The notes under the pieces are model-generated. The model had not been told where the DNA came from. It saw only the letters and a list, made by a program, of their open reading frames with translations, and did no database searches. Shown piece by piece: positions 16,996 to 25,813 of a stretch of 39,903 bases of DNA (within the stretch, counting starts at the first letter, position 1; every line of letters begins with the position of its first letter). This stretch comes from DATFKA01 sp042095835 (lineage in GTDB: Bacteria > Bacteroidota > Bacteroidia > Chitinophagales > Saprospiraceae). Made by a program: the position numbers and the translations under genes. The stretch covers positions 1-39,903 of the forward strand of contig JBELML010000044.1 in NCBI GenBank assembly GCA_042095835.1, read 5' to 3'.

Positions 16996-18229
16996 TGATA
17001 TTATTATAAATAGACCCAAAGGTATAATTAAATCCAACCGAGAAGCTAGCTTCAAAATCTGTAGCCTGCGCCCGCTGCGCCAAGAGTAAATCTTCTAAAG
17101 TAATCTCTCCCCTTGGCAAGGACAACTGATCATTAATCAAATTGATTTCAGAAGAAATGCGTAGTGCTAAACCTTTCACTATTCTTATATCTACATTATT
17201 TCGGAACTCTATCCGGTTCTTAGATAAATCATTGAGAAAATGGCTACCACTCAAACGCGAAGAAATATTCCCCCAAGGTTTTCTTAAGCGCAAGGCTAGT
17301 TGCAGCTCCTGCTCCCAAAGGTATTCATTGGTTTTACCAAAGATGGTCTCCTCAATATAACTTCGATAATAACCTCTATTAAAATAAGCAATTGTAAATT
17401 CCCGAGTAATAGCTTCCTCGTAGGGAAAAACACTAAATTCAATAGCTGGCCCTACTCGAATACTTGCGTCGATGTTTTCAAAAGTATTATGAGAAAGACT
17501 ATGAAAAGCGCCTACTGACCAATGATCATTGATGCTTTTGATTGTTCTACCGAAAATACCGTAGCGAGTCCGCGTACGAATAATATCGCCCTCCTCCTGG
17601 ATGAACCGTTGGCGCGTACTCCGATAATACATAAAATTGGTAATCCTCCAATCGTTGGTGATTCTACTGATATCCAAATCGGACCTAAGATCGGTTCGAC
17701 GTTGGGCAGTCTGTAGATCAGCATCTACTCTAAAACTCAAATCAAAAACCCAATAATTCCAGGGATCAAATTCGGCTTGTGCATCGGCTTTCTCCTCTGC
17801 TTTTTCAGCAACCATTTCTGGTCCAGTGATGGTCAATTGATCCGCAGCAGGGGTATTAATTAGAAAAGGAACCAAACCCAAAGCAATCTTTTGTGTCATC
17901 GCTGTTCTTTCATCATCAGGTGTCGCATTGGGCTGAATATTGAAAACCACCTCCTGAGTAGGTGCTTCAGAAAATTGGTTTTGATCAATGAATTGTAGCG
18001 TAAATTGACGCCCTCCAGAACCAGTAGATATACTATTTATAAGGACATGAATATCGGCCAAGCCTTGATCTCTCACATAATCGACATAGGCTATCTTGGT
18101 ACGGATATAGGGAAGATCACAATCTGCTCTACAATCAACAAAAATCTTTAAATTTTCATTATTTGAAGTCTCTTGAGAAAAGGCTACAGTCGTAAAGGTT
18201 AAAGCTAAAGCACACAATAAATACCTCAT
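16979..18229 (-). CDS. Predicted outer-membrane beta-barrel protein of unknown function
   Basis: A 416-residue exported protein. A signal peptide (about 1-19, ending VAFSQ) is followed by a soluble N-terminal domain of ~125 residues starting KIFVDCRADCDLPYIRTKI, with two close cysteines. A Glu/Ala-rich linker (about 143-152) comes next, then ~260 residues of alternating strands rich in Tyr, Arg and aromatic residues, ending in NYTFGSIYNNIINPRL. The second half looks like an outer-membrane barrel. The family is one seen in Bacteroidetes without assigned function; I do not recognise a named domain. The gene has a textbook promoter and a leader of about 20 bases. Its 3' end overlaps the BASS gene by 17 bases. 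Confidence 0.75.
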   Translation of the reverse strand: MRYLLCALALTFTTVAFSQETSNNENLKIFVDCRADCDLPYIRTKIAYVDYVRDQGLADIHVLINSISTGSGGRQFTLQFIDQNQFSEAPTQEVVFNIQPNATPDDERTAMTQKIALGLVPFLINTPAADQLTITGPEMVAEKAEEKADAQAEFDPWNYWVFDLSFRVDADLQTAQRRTDLRSDLDISRITNDWRITNFMYYRSTRQRFIQEEGDIIRTRTRYGIFGRTIKSINDHWSVGAFHSLSHNTFENIDASIRVGPAIEFSVFPYEEAITREFTIAYFNRGYYRSYIEETIFGKTNEYLWEQELQLALRLRKPWGNISSRLSGSHFLNDLSKNRIEFRNNVDIRIVKGLALRISSEINLINDQLSLPRGEITLEDLLLAQRAQATDFEASFSVGFNYTFGSIYNNIINPRL

Positions 18230-18257
18230 GAATTATGATCTATTTTAAGATAGAATA

Positions 18258-18288
18258 CAAATTTACGCAAGATGTTCTATCTATCAAA
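18258..18288 (-). promoter_or_regulatory. Bacteroidetes-type promoter of the beta-barrel gene
   Basis: On the minus strand TTTG (18285-18288), 19 bases, then TAAATTTG (18258-18265) match the consensus TTTG-N19-TAnnTTTG exactly. The start of transcription would be about 20 bases upstream of the ATG at 18229. Confidence 0.85.
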
Positions 18289-18512
18289 CGTAGTAAATGA
18301 GCCGCAAAGCTACCTTTTGTTGACAAATGCCGCTCAAATACCCTTATCAGCAATCCAATGACTATGAAAAATCGGCCAATGGCGATGGTCGAAAAGTCAG
18401 TTTACCGAAAACTTTGTCGGTCAATACATCCTTTTTTGCGATTTATGAGTCCTTGGGATAAATTCGCAGCGTCCACCAGTCTATAAGATTAGTAAAGAAA
18501 AAATCAATAACT

Positions 18513-21260
18513 ATGACCACTCGATTACTCGCCTTTATGGCGGTGGGTATCCTGTTAAGTTTATGCCCAACGTCAACGCTTGCCCAGTCAAAAAACAAAG
18601 TTTTTATCAAAGCTGTCTACAAAGACAAACCACTCAATTTGGTCTTGCTTGACCTCAAAGTCAATCATCGACTTGAATTTGAAATCGACCAAAGTTTAAT
18701 TGAAAATAAAAGGATAAGTGTAGATATACAGCGAGCACCTTTGGAGGAAGCTATGCGTATCTTGCTTGCGGAAACCGAATTAAGCTTTAAAATCCAAAGT
18801 GACCGCAGGGTGCTTATTTTTGAGCAATCAGAGAGGGAGGCCCAGGAAGAAGTCATCCCTAAATCTACCGCCAAGCCCGAGCAATTCGACTTTACGCTTT
18901 CCGGTCAAGTTAAAGATCAAGACACGGGAGAAACACTTCCATTCGCCAGCCTTTTGGTAAAGGAAAATGGAGAAGGAACCACCACCAATGTCGATGGTTA
19001 CTTCACACTTTTTAATGTGCCCAGCGATACTGCGGTCATCGAAGTAAGTTATCTAGGCTATCAGACCAAGAATATTCGCTTGAGCCCAGAACTCGCCTCG
19101 CAAGCTATTACGGTAGGTCTTGCTTCGAGTACTAACCAACTACGCGAAGTTGAGGTCGTTTCCAACCGCAAGGAGCAACTGATTAAAGCTTCCGCCGGGG
19201 TGAGTACCATTGGCGTCACGCCCGCACAATTATCGACGCTACCAAGTTTTGGGGAAAAAGATATTTTCCGATCCCTACAACTTATTCCTGGTGTGAGCGG
19301 CACCAATGAGAGTTCTTCAGGTCTTTTTGTCCGTGGAGGAACACCTGATCAGAACCTCGTACTTTTCGATGGTTTTACCGTCTATCATGTTGACCATTTA
19401 TTTGGTTTCTTTAGTGCCTTCAACTCGAATGCGATCAAAGATGTACAACTCTATAAAGGTGGTTTTGAAGCTAAATATGGTGGACGTCTTTCTAGTGTGG
19501 TAGAACTCACCGGAAAAGACGGAAACACCGAATCTTTTAATGCTGGAATGGGTTTAAGTCTGCTAAGCTATAATGGCTTTGTAGAAGCTCCATTTGCCGA
19601 TGGTAAGGGATCTATCCTATTGGCGGGAAGACGCAGTTTTCAAAGTAATTTTTACAATAATCTATTTGATGCCTTTACGGATACGGGTTCAGCACCTGCA
19701 GGAGCACCTCAGGGAGGTTTAGGTGGCCGGTTTGGCTTGACTGAGGTCCAGCCCAATTCCTATTTTTATGATCTCAATGCCAAGCTAAGTTACCGTCTGG
19801 CAAAAGATAATTTCTCCTTAAGCTTTTACAATGGCCAAGACAATCTGGATAACTCCAGAAATATTGACCAAAACAGTTTTAGCGGAGGTCTTTTTGGAAA
19901 TCGATTTGGAGGCAATACCAACAACAACCTCACCTTCAATAGTAATAATACCGATTTAACCAATTGGGGCAACTGGGGTACCAGTCTCAAATGGTCGCGT
20001 AGATGGACGAGTCGTTGGTATTCCAACCTCCATCTCTCCTACTCCAATTACTACAGTGAAAGAGATCGCTCGAATGAAACAACAGTCAATCGGAGCGACA
20101 CCTCGATCATCCGAAACAATGGCTCTTACGAACTCAATGATTTAAAAGACTATACCCTCAAATTTGATAATGAGCTGGCCTTGAGTGGCAATAATCAATT
20201 AGAGTTTGGGATACAAGCCACCTTCAATGATATCGAGTATGACTTTACCCAAAATGATACCATCTCGGTAATCAGTAGAGCAGATCAAGGTTTGATCACT
20301 ACTGCCTATATTCAAGATAGATACACCATCAACAACCAGTTGATCCTCTCGGGTGGCTTACGCTTGAGTCATTATGAATTGACCAATGAATTGTACTGGG
20401 AACCCAGGGCTTCTTTTACCTATCTTTTGACCGACCAATGGAAAGCCAAAGGAGCTTGGGGACGGTTTTACCAATTTGCCAATCGAATTGTCAGAGAAGA
20501 TATTCAGCAAGGTAGTAGAGACTTTTGGTTGTTGGCAGATGATAGCCAAATCCCTATTGGTTTTTCTCAGCACTTCATCGCAGGCTTAAGTTTCGAAACG
20601 CCCAATTACCTCTTCGATGTTGAGGGGTATTATAAACAACTCGATGGTTTATCGGAGTATAGCACGCGGTTCATTCCCTCTGGTTTTGGCCCTAATCAAC
20701 AGCTCAACTACGAAGAGTTTTTCTACCAGGGAGATGGTATTGCTCAAGGTTTAGAATTTTTATTACAAAAGAAATCGGGTACCCTAACCGGATGGTTAAG
20801 CTATACTTTGGGGCAGGTGAAATACGATTTTCCAATATTTGGGGAAGAACCCTTCTTTGCCAATCAAGACCAAACGCACGAACTAAAACTGATCGGTAAT
20901 TACAAATATAAACGTTGGGATTTCTCCGCCACCTTCATCTACGCAACCGGAAAACCCTACACCGCGCCAACTGGGTTTTATGAAGTACCATTACTAGATG
21001 GAACCTCTGCTGACTTCTTTGAGGTGAGTGATAAAAATGCGCTGAGATTGCCAGATTATCACCGTCTAGACTTAGCCGCCACCTATAATTTCAAAATGTG
21101 GGATGGTCCAGCCACCTTGGGTTTGAGCGTCTTTAATCTATACAATCGAGGAAATATCTGGTACAAGGAGTATGAGGTCATCGAAGGAGAACTCATCGAG
21201 ACCAACATCACCCTACTGGATTTGACGCCCAGCTTATTTTTCACTTATCAACTAAAATAA
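18513..21260 (+). CDS. TonB-dependent receptor with STN and carboxypeptidase-like domains
   Basis: A 915-residue outer-membrane active transporter or surface receptor energised by TonB. Domains in order: signal peptide (about 1-25), an STN (secretin/TonB N-terminal) domain (about 30-105, KAVYKDKPLNLVLLDL), a CarboxypepD_reg-like beta-sandwich (about 130-205, GQVKDQDTGETLPFASLLV), a plug (about 220-330, with SSGLFVRGGTPDQNLVLFDG) and a 22-strand barrel to the end. STN-bearing receptors usually take part in FecI/FecR-type surface signalling, but no sigma factor or anti-sigma gene is adjacent. The next gene, eight bases away, is a DUF4249 lipoprotein, a common partner of this receptor subgroup instead of SusD. 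The substrate is unknown. Confidence 0.93.
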   Translation: MTTRLLAFMAVGILLSLCPTSTLAQSKNKVFIKAVYKDKPLNLVLLDLKVNHRLEFEIDQSLIENKRISVDIQRAPLEEAMRILLAETELSFKIQSDRRVLIFEQSEREAQEEVIPKSTAKPEQFDFTLSGQVKDQDTGETLPFASLLVKENGEGTTTNVDGYFTLFNVPSDTAVIEVSYLGYQTKNIRLSPELASQAITVGLASSTNQLREVEVVSNRKEQLIKASAGVSTIGVTPAQLSTLPSFGEKDIFRSLQLIPGVSGTNESSSGLFVRGGTPDQNLVLFDGFTVYHVDHLFGFFSAFNSNAIKDVQLYKGGFEAKYGGRLSSVVELTGKDGNTESFNAGMGLSLLSYNGFVEAPFADGKGSILLAGRRSFQSNFYNNLFDAFTDTGSAPAGAPQGGLGGRFGLTEVQPNSYFYDLNAKLSYRLAKDNFSLSFYNGQDNLDNSRNIDQNSFSGGLFGNRFGGNTNNNLTFNSNNTDLTNWGNWGTSLKWSRRWTSRWYSNLHLSYSNYYSERDRSNETTVNRSDTSIIRNNGSYELNDLKDYTLKFDNELALSGNNQLEFGIQATFNDIEYDFTQNDTISVISRADQGLITTAYIQDRYTINNQLILSGGLRLSHYELTNELYWEPRASFTYLLTDQWKAKGAWGRFYQFANRIVREDIQQGSRDFWLLADDSQIPIGFSQHFIAGLSFETPNYLFDVEGYYKQLDGLSEYSTRFIPSGFGPNQQLNYEEFFYQGDGIAQGLEFLLQKKSGTLTGWLSYTLGQVKYDFPIFGEEPFFANQDQTHELKLIGNYKYKRWDFSATFIYATGKPYTAPTGFYEVPLLDGTSADFFEVSDKNALRLPDYHRLDLAATYNFKMWDGPATLGLSVFNLYNRGNIWYKEYEVIEGELIETNITLLDLTPSLFFTYQLK

Positions 21261-21267
21261 AGCCATC

Positions 21268-22089
21268 ATGCATAAGATCAAACAACTATCCTGTCTACTT
21301 TTTGGCCTCTTGATTATCCAAGCCTGTGAGCAGGAAGACATCAGTTCCATCGAATCTAACACCGCCGTAGTTTCAGCTTATCTTTTTGCGGGCCAAAGTA
21401 TAGACTCTTTACGCATTACCCAATCTATTGGATATAACCAAACGGATACTTCTCTCTTGACACTAGATGATCTTGAAGTCGCTATTTTAGATGGCGATCA
21501 ACGATTTGTATTAGAAAGTATAGGGAATGGCTACTATAAAAACGAGGCGCTTATCATCCAAACGGAAAGCAATTATGAGCTCGACTTTGTACATAATGGT
21601 ACTGTAGTAAGCGCTGAGACTTTCATACCACAAAAGAAAGAAGCCAGTCTTTCGGCGACGCAAATCAGTCTTCAAAAAATCGAAGGTTTTCCAGCAGGTG
21701 GCTTTGGATCAATACCAGACCCTATTGAGGTGACCTGGGACAATAGCGAAGGCGATTTCTATTATGTCAAAGTGACCAACCTAGAAACTGATCCTGAATA
21801 TGTCAATGAATTATTGCAGCAATTTGGAGGTATTCCTCGAGGCATTCAATTTAATTCTGAACCAGAAGTGACAGATTTCCACGTCATCCAACCCAATCGT
21901 GATCTCACTCAGTATGGTCGATACGAAATCATAGTTTTCAGGGTTCAGCCAGAGTACGCCTCCTTGTTTAATCTGAGTAACAACTCCTCCCAAACCATAA
22001 GTGAACCGCCCTCTAACGTGACCAATGGATTAGGGCTTTTCACGGGTGTGAGTAGCGATACCTTGATTTTACGGGTTACTAAGCCGTAG
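21268..22089 (+). CDS. DUF4249 family lipoprotein
   Basis: A 273-residue predicted outer-membrane lipoprotein. The N-terminus has a short lipoprotein signal with the lipobox IQAC (Cys20). The mature part opens with SNTAVVSAYLFAGQSIDSLRITQSIG, typical of DUF4249, whose members are usually encoded directly after TonB-dependent receptors. It lies seven bases after the receptor stop and is almost certainly co-transcribed and functionally tied to it, probably as an accessory binding or lid component; that role is inference. A degenerate purine-rich repeat begins at its stop codon. Confidence 0.85.
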   Translation: MHKIKQLSCLLFGLLIIQACEQEDISSIESNTAVVSAYLFAGQSIDSLRITQSIGYNQTDTSLLTLDDLEVAILDGDQRFVLESIGNGYYKNEALIIQTESNYELDFVHNGTVVSAETFIPQKKEASLSATQISLQKIEGFPAGGFGSIPDPIEVTWDNSEGDFYYVKVTNLETDPEYVNELLQQFGGIPRGIQFNSEPEVTDFHVIQPNRDLTQYGRYEIIVFRVQPEYASLFNLSNNSSQTISEPPSNVTNGLGLFTGVSSDTLILRVTKP

Positions 22090-22162
22090 AGGAGACTGGG
22101 AGCAGGGAGACTGGGAGGCAAGGAGACTGAGAGACAAGGAGACAGGGAGACAAGGAGAGAAT
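22088..22162 (+). repeat. Purine-rich degenerate tandem repeat after the DUF4249 stop
   Basis: About 75 bases of units such as GGAGACTGGGAG, GGAGACAA and GGGAGACA follow the stop codon with almost no pyrimidine runs. The same theme occurs on the minus strand after the gldG-like stop at the right end of the window. Confidence 0.75.
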
Positions 22163-22268
22163 GGGGGAATGTTGTAATATTATAATGAGGGAATGCGTAT
22201 TCCATTGAGTATTTTTCATTTTTCATTTGCTATTAGGAGCAATGGTAGGATGAAGTAGTTGGAGAATT

Positions 22269-22318
22269 TTTATACTTTAGATTAGGCGAACAAATGTTGG
22301 TCTGCTCTAAAGTATAAA
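22269..22318. promoter_or_regulatory. 13-base perfect inverted repeat upstream of the GntP permease gene
   Basis: TTTATACTTTAGA (22269-22281) and its exact reverse complement (22306-22318) are separated by 24 bases and end eight bases before the ATG. It could be a leader hairpin that hides the start, or paired operator half-sites for a sugar-acid regulator. No regulator gene is adjacent. Confidence 0.5.
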
Positions 22319-22326
22319 CCTTATCC

Positions 22327-23661
22327 ATGTCAATCTTACTTTTAATACTCAGTGTAGTACTGATTATTGTACTCACAGCCCGCTATAATTTGCATCCTTT
22401 TTTGGCTTTGCTATTTGCGGCACTTAGCTATGGGCTACTGTCGGGGATGTCTTTTGATTTAATTCTGGAAGCGATCAATGATGGTTTTGGTGGCACCTTG
22501 GGCAAGATTGGGATGGTGATTGTGTTGGGCGTCATTATTGGAGTCTTCTTGGAAAAATCGGGAGCGGCATTCAAATTGGCCGAAATCATTCTCCGACTCA
22601 TTGGACGCAAAAGAGTACACGAGGCCATGGGTTTAATTGGTTTTATCGTTTCTATTCCGGTGTTTGCCGATAGTGGCTTCATTATCGTTAATCCCTTAAA
22701 TAAAAGTTTATCCAAAAAGGCTGGCCTGTCTCTTGCAGGCACGGGTGTCGCTTTGATGCTAGGCCTCATGATCACCCACGTGATGGTACCTCCAACACCT
22801 GGCCCAATTGCTGCTGCGGGTATTTTAGACGCAGATATTGGGCTAGTCATGTTGTTGGGTTTGATTGTTGGATTGCTTACGCTGGTAGTAGCGGTTATTT
22901 ATGCCAAAAAGGTGGCCTCAAAAACCTATATCGACCCCAATCCAGAACTCACAGATGAGGAGGTAAAAAAGATCACTGCGGAAGCACCCAATGCCTTCAA
23001 ATCCTTTTTACCCATTCTCATTCCGATTTTGCTGATTGTCGGCAAATCTATCATGGAGTTCAATATGAGTGAAGATCAGCTGAGTGCTACTCTACCCCGC
23101 ATTCTATCTTTTATTGGTTCGCCGGTGATTGCGCTAATACTAGGTATGTTTTTATCCTTCGCTTTGCCCAAGAAATTAGACAAAGAAATGCTGTCTACTA
23201 CGGGCTGGGTGGGCAAGGCTATGAATGATGCTGCCCTGATTCTTCTAGTGACAGGAGCCGGTGGTATTTTTGGGGCGATCTTACAAAAATCGACCATCGC
23301 CAATGATATGCAAAGTCTACTTTCTGGAGCCAATCTAGGCATCTGGCTACCCTTTATCCTCACCGCAGCTATCAAGACTGCCCAAGGCTCATCAACCGTA
23401 GCATTGATCACCACCGCCGGTATCATGGCACCGATGTTAGGGAGCCTGGGCTATGACACCGAGATTCAGAAAGCGCTAGTCGTAGTCGCTATTGGAGCAG
23501 GCGCTGCCGTTGTACCACATGCCAACGATAGTGGTTTTTGGGTATTCACCCAGTTGACTGGTATGGATATCAAAACAGGCTATCGACTCTATACCACTGG
23601 CGCAGGTATTGTAGGCCTGTTTGCTGCATTTTTGGTTTTCTTGATATCGTTTATGGTGTAG
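22327..23661 (+). CDS. GntP family permease (gluconate/sugar-acid transporter)
   Basis: A 444-residue inner-membrane permease of the GntP family, which imports gluconate, fructuronate, glycerate or related sugar acids with protons. About 12-14 helices are visible. Family segments include ARYNLHPFLALLFAALSYGL, the GFGGTLGKIGMVIVLGVIIG helix, SIPVFADSGFIIVNPL, MITHVMVPPTPGPIAAAGIL and the C-terminal AAVVPHANDSGFWVF. An inverted repeat lies just upstream. Its 3' end is seven bases from the convergent GH97 gene. With the periplasmic glycosidase and the oxidoreductase-like lipoprotein nearby, a role in taking up an oxidised sugar is plausible. Confidence 0.93.
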   Translation: MSILLLILSVVLIIVLTARYNLHPFLALLFAALSYGLLSGMSFDLILEAINDGFGGTLGKIGMVIVLGVIIGVFLEKSGAAFKLAEIILRLIGRKRVHEAMGLIGFIVSIPVFADSGFIIVNPLNKSLSKKAGLSLAGTGVALMLGLMITHVMVPPTPGPIAAAGILDADIGLVMLLGLIVGLLTLVVAVIYAKKVASKTYIDPNPELTDEEVKKITAEAPNAFKSFLPILIPILLIVGKSIMEFNMSEDQLSATLPRILSFIGSPVIALILGMFLSFALPKKLDKEMLSTTGWVGKAMNDAALILLVTGAGGIFGAILQKSTIANDMQSLLSGANLGIWLPFILTAAIKTAQGSSTVALITTAGIMAPMLGSLGYDTEIQKALVVVAIGAGAAVVPHANDSGFWVFTQLTGMDIKTGYRLYTTGAGIVGLFAAFLVFLISFMV

Positions 23662-23668
23662 TACCAGA

Positions 23669-25630
23669 CTACATCCGCTCCAACCGAATTGCAAATCCTC
23701 CCTCTTTACCAACTTTCAGTTGAATAGTTGAGTATTGATCCAAAGTCATCGTCTCGATTCGATAATCCTCTGCGAATTTGGCCACGTTCACGCCATCTTG
23801 GTAAATGGTGGCTTGGTAGCTTCCTTTGCCCAAAAAAGAGCAATCAAGTTGTACTTCTCGCGGTTCCTCTTCGCTGGATATGCTGCCTATATACCAATCA
23901 TCGCCAGATTTCCTGGCAATTGTCAGGTAGGAACCGAAGGCCGCTTCTAGCACTTTGAGGTCATCCCATTCGACAGGTATGGTCGTTAGAAAATCTCTAG
24001 TTGCTGGCTCTTTATTGTAATTCGAGGGACTATCTGCTAGCATCTGGATGCCACTTTCAAAAAGCACCAATAAGGCTACCTGATGCGCTCTGGTTCCCTG
24101 ACTACCGGGTCTAGCAAAATCAGGTTTGTATTGATCAGAAAAATAATTCCGCATGGCGCCCGGTGTATAATCCATTGGCCCCGCAATCATTCGGATAAAA
24201 GGAATTTTGGTCGTATTCTTCGGAAAGGCCTTTTTGGACCATTTGTTATATTCTAAGCCACAAACGCCTTCGTAGGATAGGATATTAGGGTATTTCCTGC
24301 GCATACCAGCCGGCTTGTAAGCCCCATGAAAATCGACGAACATTTTCCGTTTGGCAGTCTCCTGAGCTACTTTCTCATAATAATTGACCATCCATTGGTC
24401 TGCCCTGTCCATAAAGTCAACTTTGATACCTGCCACACCCCATTCCTGAAATTGATCCAATACTGTCCAGTCATTGAGCAATCCTCGCCAAGTTGACCAC
24501 AAAACAATACCTACTTCTCGTTCATTGGCATATTGAATCAGAAAAGGGAGATCCACATCAGGATTCGTTTCTTTGATGTTTTCTAAAGAAGCGGACCACC
24601 CCTCATCCATAATGATGTATTCCAAACCATTTTGCGCTGCAAAATCGATATAAGCTTGCCAAGTTTTGGTATTAAATCCTGTCTCAAAATCAACACCATA
24701 TAAGTTAAAGGCATTCCACCAATCCCAGGCTACCTTCCCTGGCTTTACCCAGGAGTAATCTTCCTCCTCTCCTGCTCTAGAGAGCTGATACACCAAATTG
24801 CTTTCTAACAAATACTGCTCTTCTTCGACAATATGAAACACTCGCCAAGGTAAATCTCTTTGACCACTCGTCTTGGCACAATACGAGGCTGCTTCCACGA
24901 TGGTACTCCCACGGCTACCTTCCATTTCTGTCTTCAAAGGATAAGAAGGAAAGGTGGCTTGTAGAGAATTCTTGGTATCTCCTTTCTCAAAAAACAAATG
25001 GGGATAATCATAAACATCGGCATCGGTGATATGGACAAATACTTCCTGTCCTGCCAAAAGCAATGGCGTGTAAGTATTTTTATGCTCAGGAAAATCATTC
25101 ACAGTATGCTCAGAATAAACTTCCTCATAACTCGATCCATAGCCTTCAATCAGAGAGCTCCACATCTGATAATCCGCTGCAAATTGCAGGTCCAGTTTTT
25201 CGTTGATTTGTACCATTTCTGCTCCCTGGCGCAGCATAATCCGATAGGCTACTCCAAGGTCAAAAACTCTAAATTCTACTTGATATTTTTGGCCATATTC
25301 CAGGACTAAGCCATTATATTCGTCGTGGATCACCTTTTGCTTATAGGAGAAGGGTACTATAATTTCACCTTTATGACTAGTAGTTCGAGTTGTTACTTTT
25401 GATGGCTTAAGGGCCCATGAGCCATCTACTTCTAAATCAATCTTAGCCGATTGAATAATGGATTCCCCATTGATTTTTACGGAGAATTGTAATTCCTGCT
25501 CCGTATCAAGTACTAATTCTAATTTACCATTGGGCGCTTGGATAGTTGTCTGCGAGTAAGTTGGATTCATCATAAAAAGTAGAATTATCGAGGCAAAAAC
25601 TGGTCTAATCGAAAGGATAATGCGGTTCAT
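23669..25630 (-). CDS. Secreted glycoside hydrolase family 97 protein
   Basis: A 653-residue periplasmic enzyme of GH97, a family of alpha-glucosidases (inverting, SusB type) and alpha-galactosidases (retaining). A signal peptide (about 1-27, ending NPTYSQ) precedes an N-terminal beta-supersandwich (to about 265), a TIM-barrel catalytic domain (about 290-560, KVAWDWWNAFNLYGVDF, YIIMDEGWS, SYEGVCGLEYN) and a C-terminal beta-domain. The segment GIKVDFMDRADQ places an Asp (residue 405) where retaining GH97 enzymes have their nucleophile. SusB-type enzymes lack it, so a retaining alpha-galactosidase-like activity is the better guess. The ATG at 25630 (MNRIILS) is preferred to the upstream TTG because a near-consensus -7 box lies directly before it. 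It converges with the GntP gene. Confidence 0.92.
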   Translation of the reverse strand: MNRIILSIRPVFASIILLFMMNPTYSQTTIQAPNGKLELVLDTEQELQFSVKINGESIIQSAKIDLEVDGSWALKPSKVTTRTTSHKGEIIVPFSYKQKVIHDEYNGLVLEYGQKYQVEFRVFDLGVAYRIMLRQGAEMVQINEKLDLQFAADYQMWSSLIEGYGSSYEEVYSEHTVNDFPEHKNTYTPLLLAGQEVFVHITDADVYDYPHLFFEKGDTKNSLQATFPSYPLKTEMEGSRGSTIVEAASYCAKTSGQRDLPWRVFHIVEEEQYLLESNLVYQLSRAGEEEDYSWVKPGKVAWDWWNAFNLYGVDFETGFNTKTWQAYIDFAAQNGLEYIIMDEGWSASLENIKETNPDVDLPFLIQYANEREVGIVLWSTWRGLLNDWTVLDQFQEWGVAGIKVDFMDRADQWMVNYYEKVAQETAKRKMFVDFHGAYKPAGMRRKYPNILSYEGVCGLEYNKWSKKAFPKNTTKIPFIRMIAGPMDYTPGAMRNYFSDQYKPDFARPGSQGTRAHQVALLVLFESGIQMLADSPSNYNKEPATRDFLTTIPVEWDDLKVLEAAFGSYLTIARKSGDDWYIGSISSEEEPREVQLDCSFLGKGSYQATIYQDGVNVAKFAEDYRIETMTLDQYSTIQLKVGKEGGFAIRLERM

Positions 25631-25776
25631 TATATACAAATCTTGATTCTTGCAATTATACCATTTTCCCTAGGAATCAAGAGGTAAAATTTGCCCTTCT
25701 TATAGAAAGCCAAAAAAAAATTCCGATTTTTCAATTGAGCCGTTATTGAATTTCCTAAATTAGACGCCGAAGATCA

Positions 25777-25784
25777 TATCTTTG
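25777..25784 (+). promoter_or_regulatory. Probable -7 box of the 25814-33385 operon
   Basis: TATCTTTG matches TAnnTTTG exactly and lies 30 bases before the ATG at 25814, giving a leader of about 24 bases. Only a weak TTTC is seen near the -33 distance. Confidence 0.5.
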
Positions 25785-25813
25785 CTTCATCTAATCGAAC
25801 TAATGCCTTACGT

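Noticed and set aside
22428..22850. A 140-codon minus-strand frame inside the GntP gene, and a similar one at 23076-23426
   Set aside because: They lie fully opposite strong transporter motifs, are rich in Pro, Ile and Lys without domain features, and are the expected antisense shadows of hydrophobic codons.
23645..23680. A terminator between the convergent GntP and GH97 genes
   Set aside because: Only a five-base TGTAG/CTACA pair is present, too weak to call.
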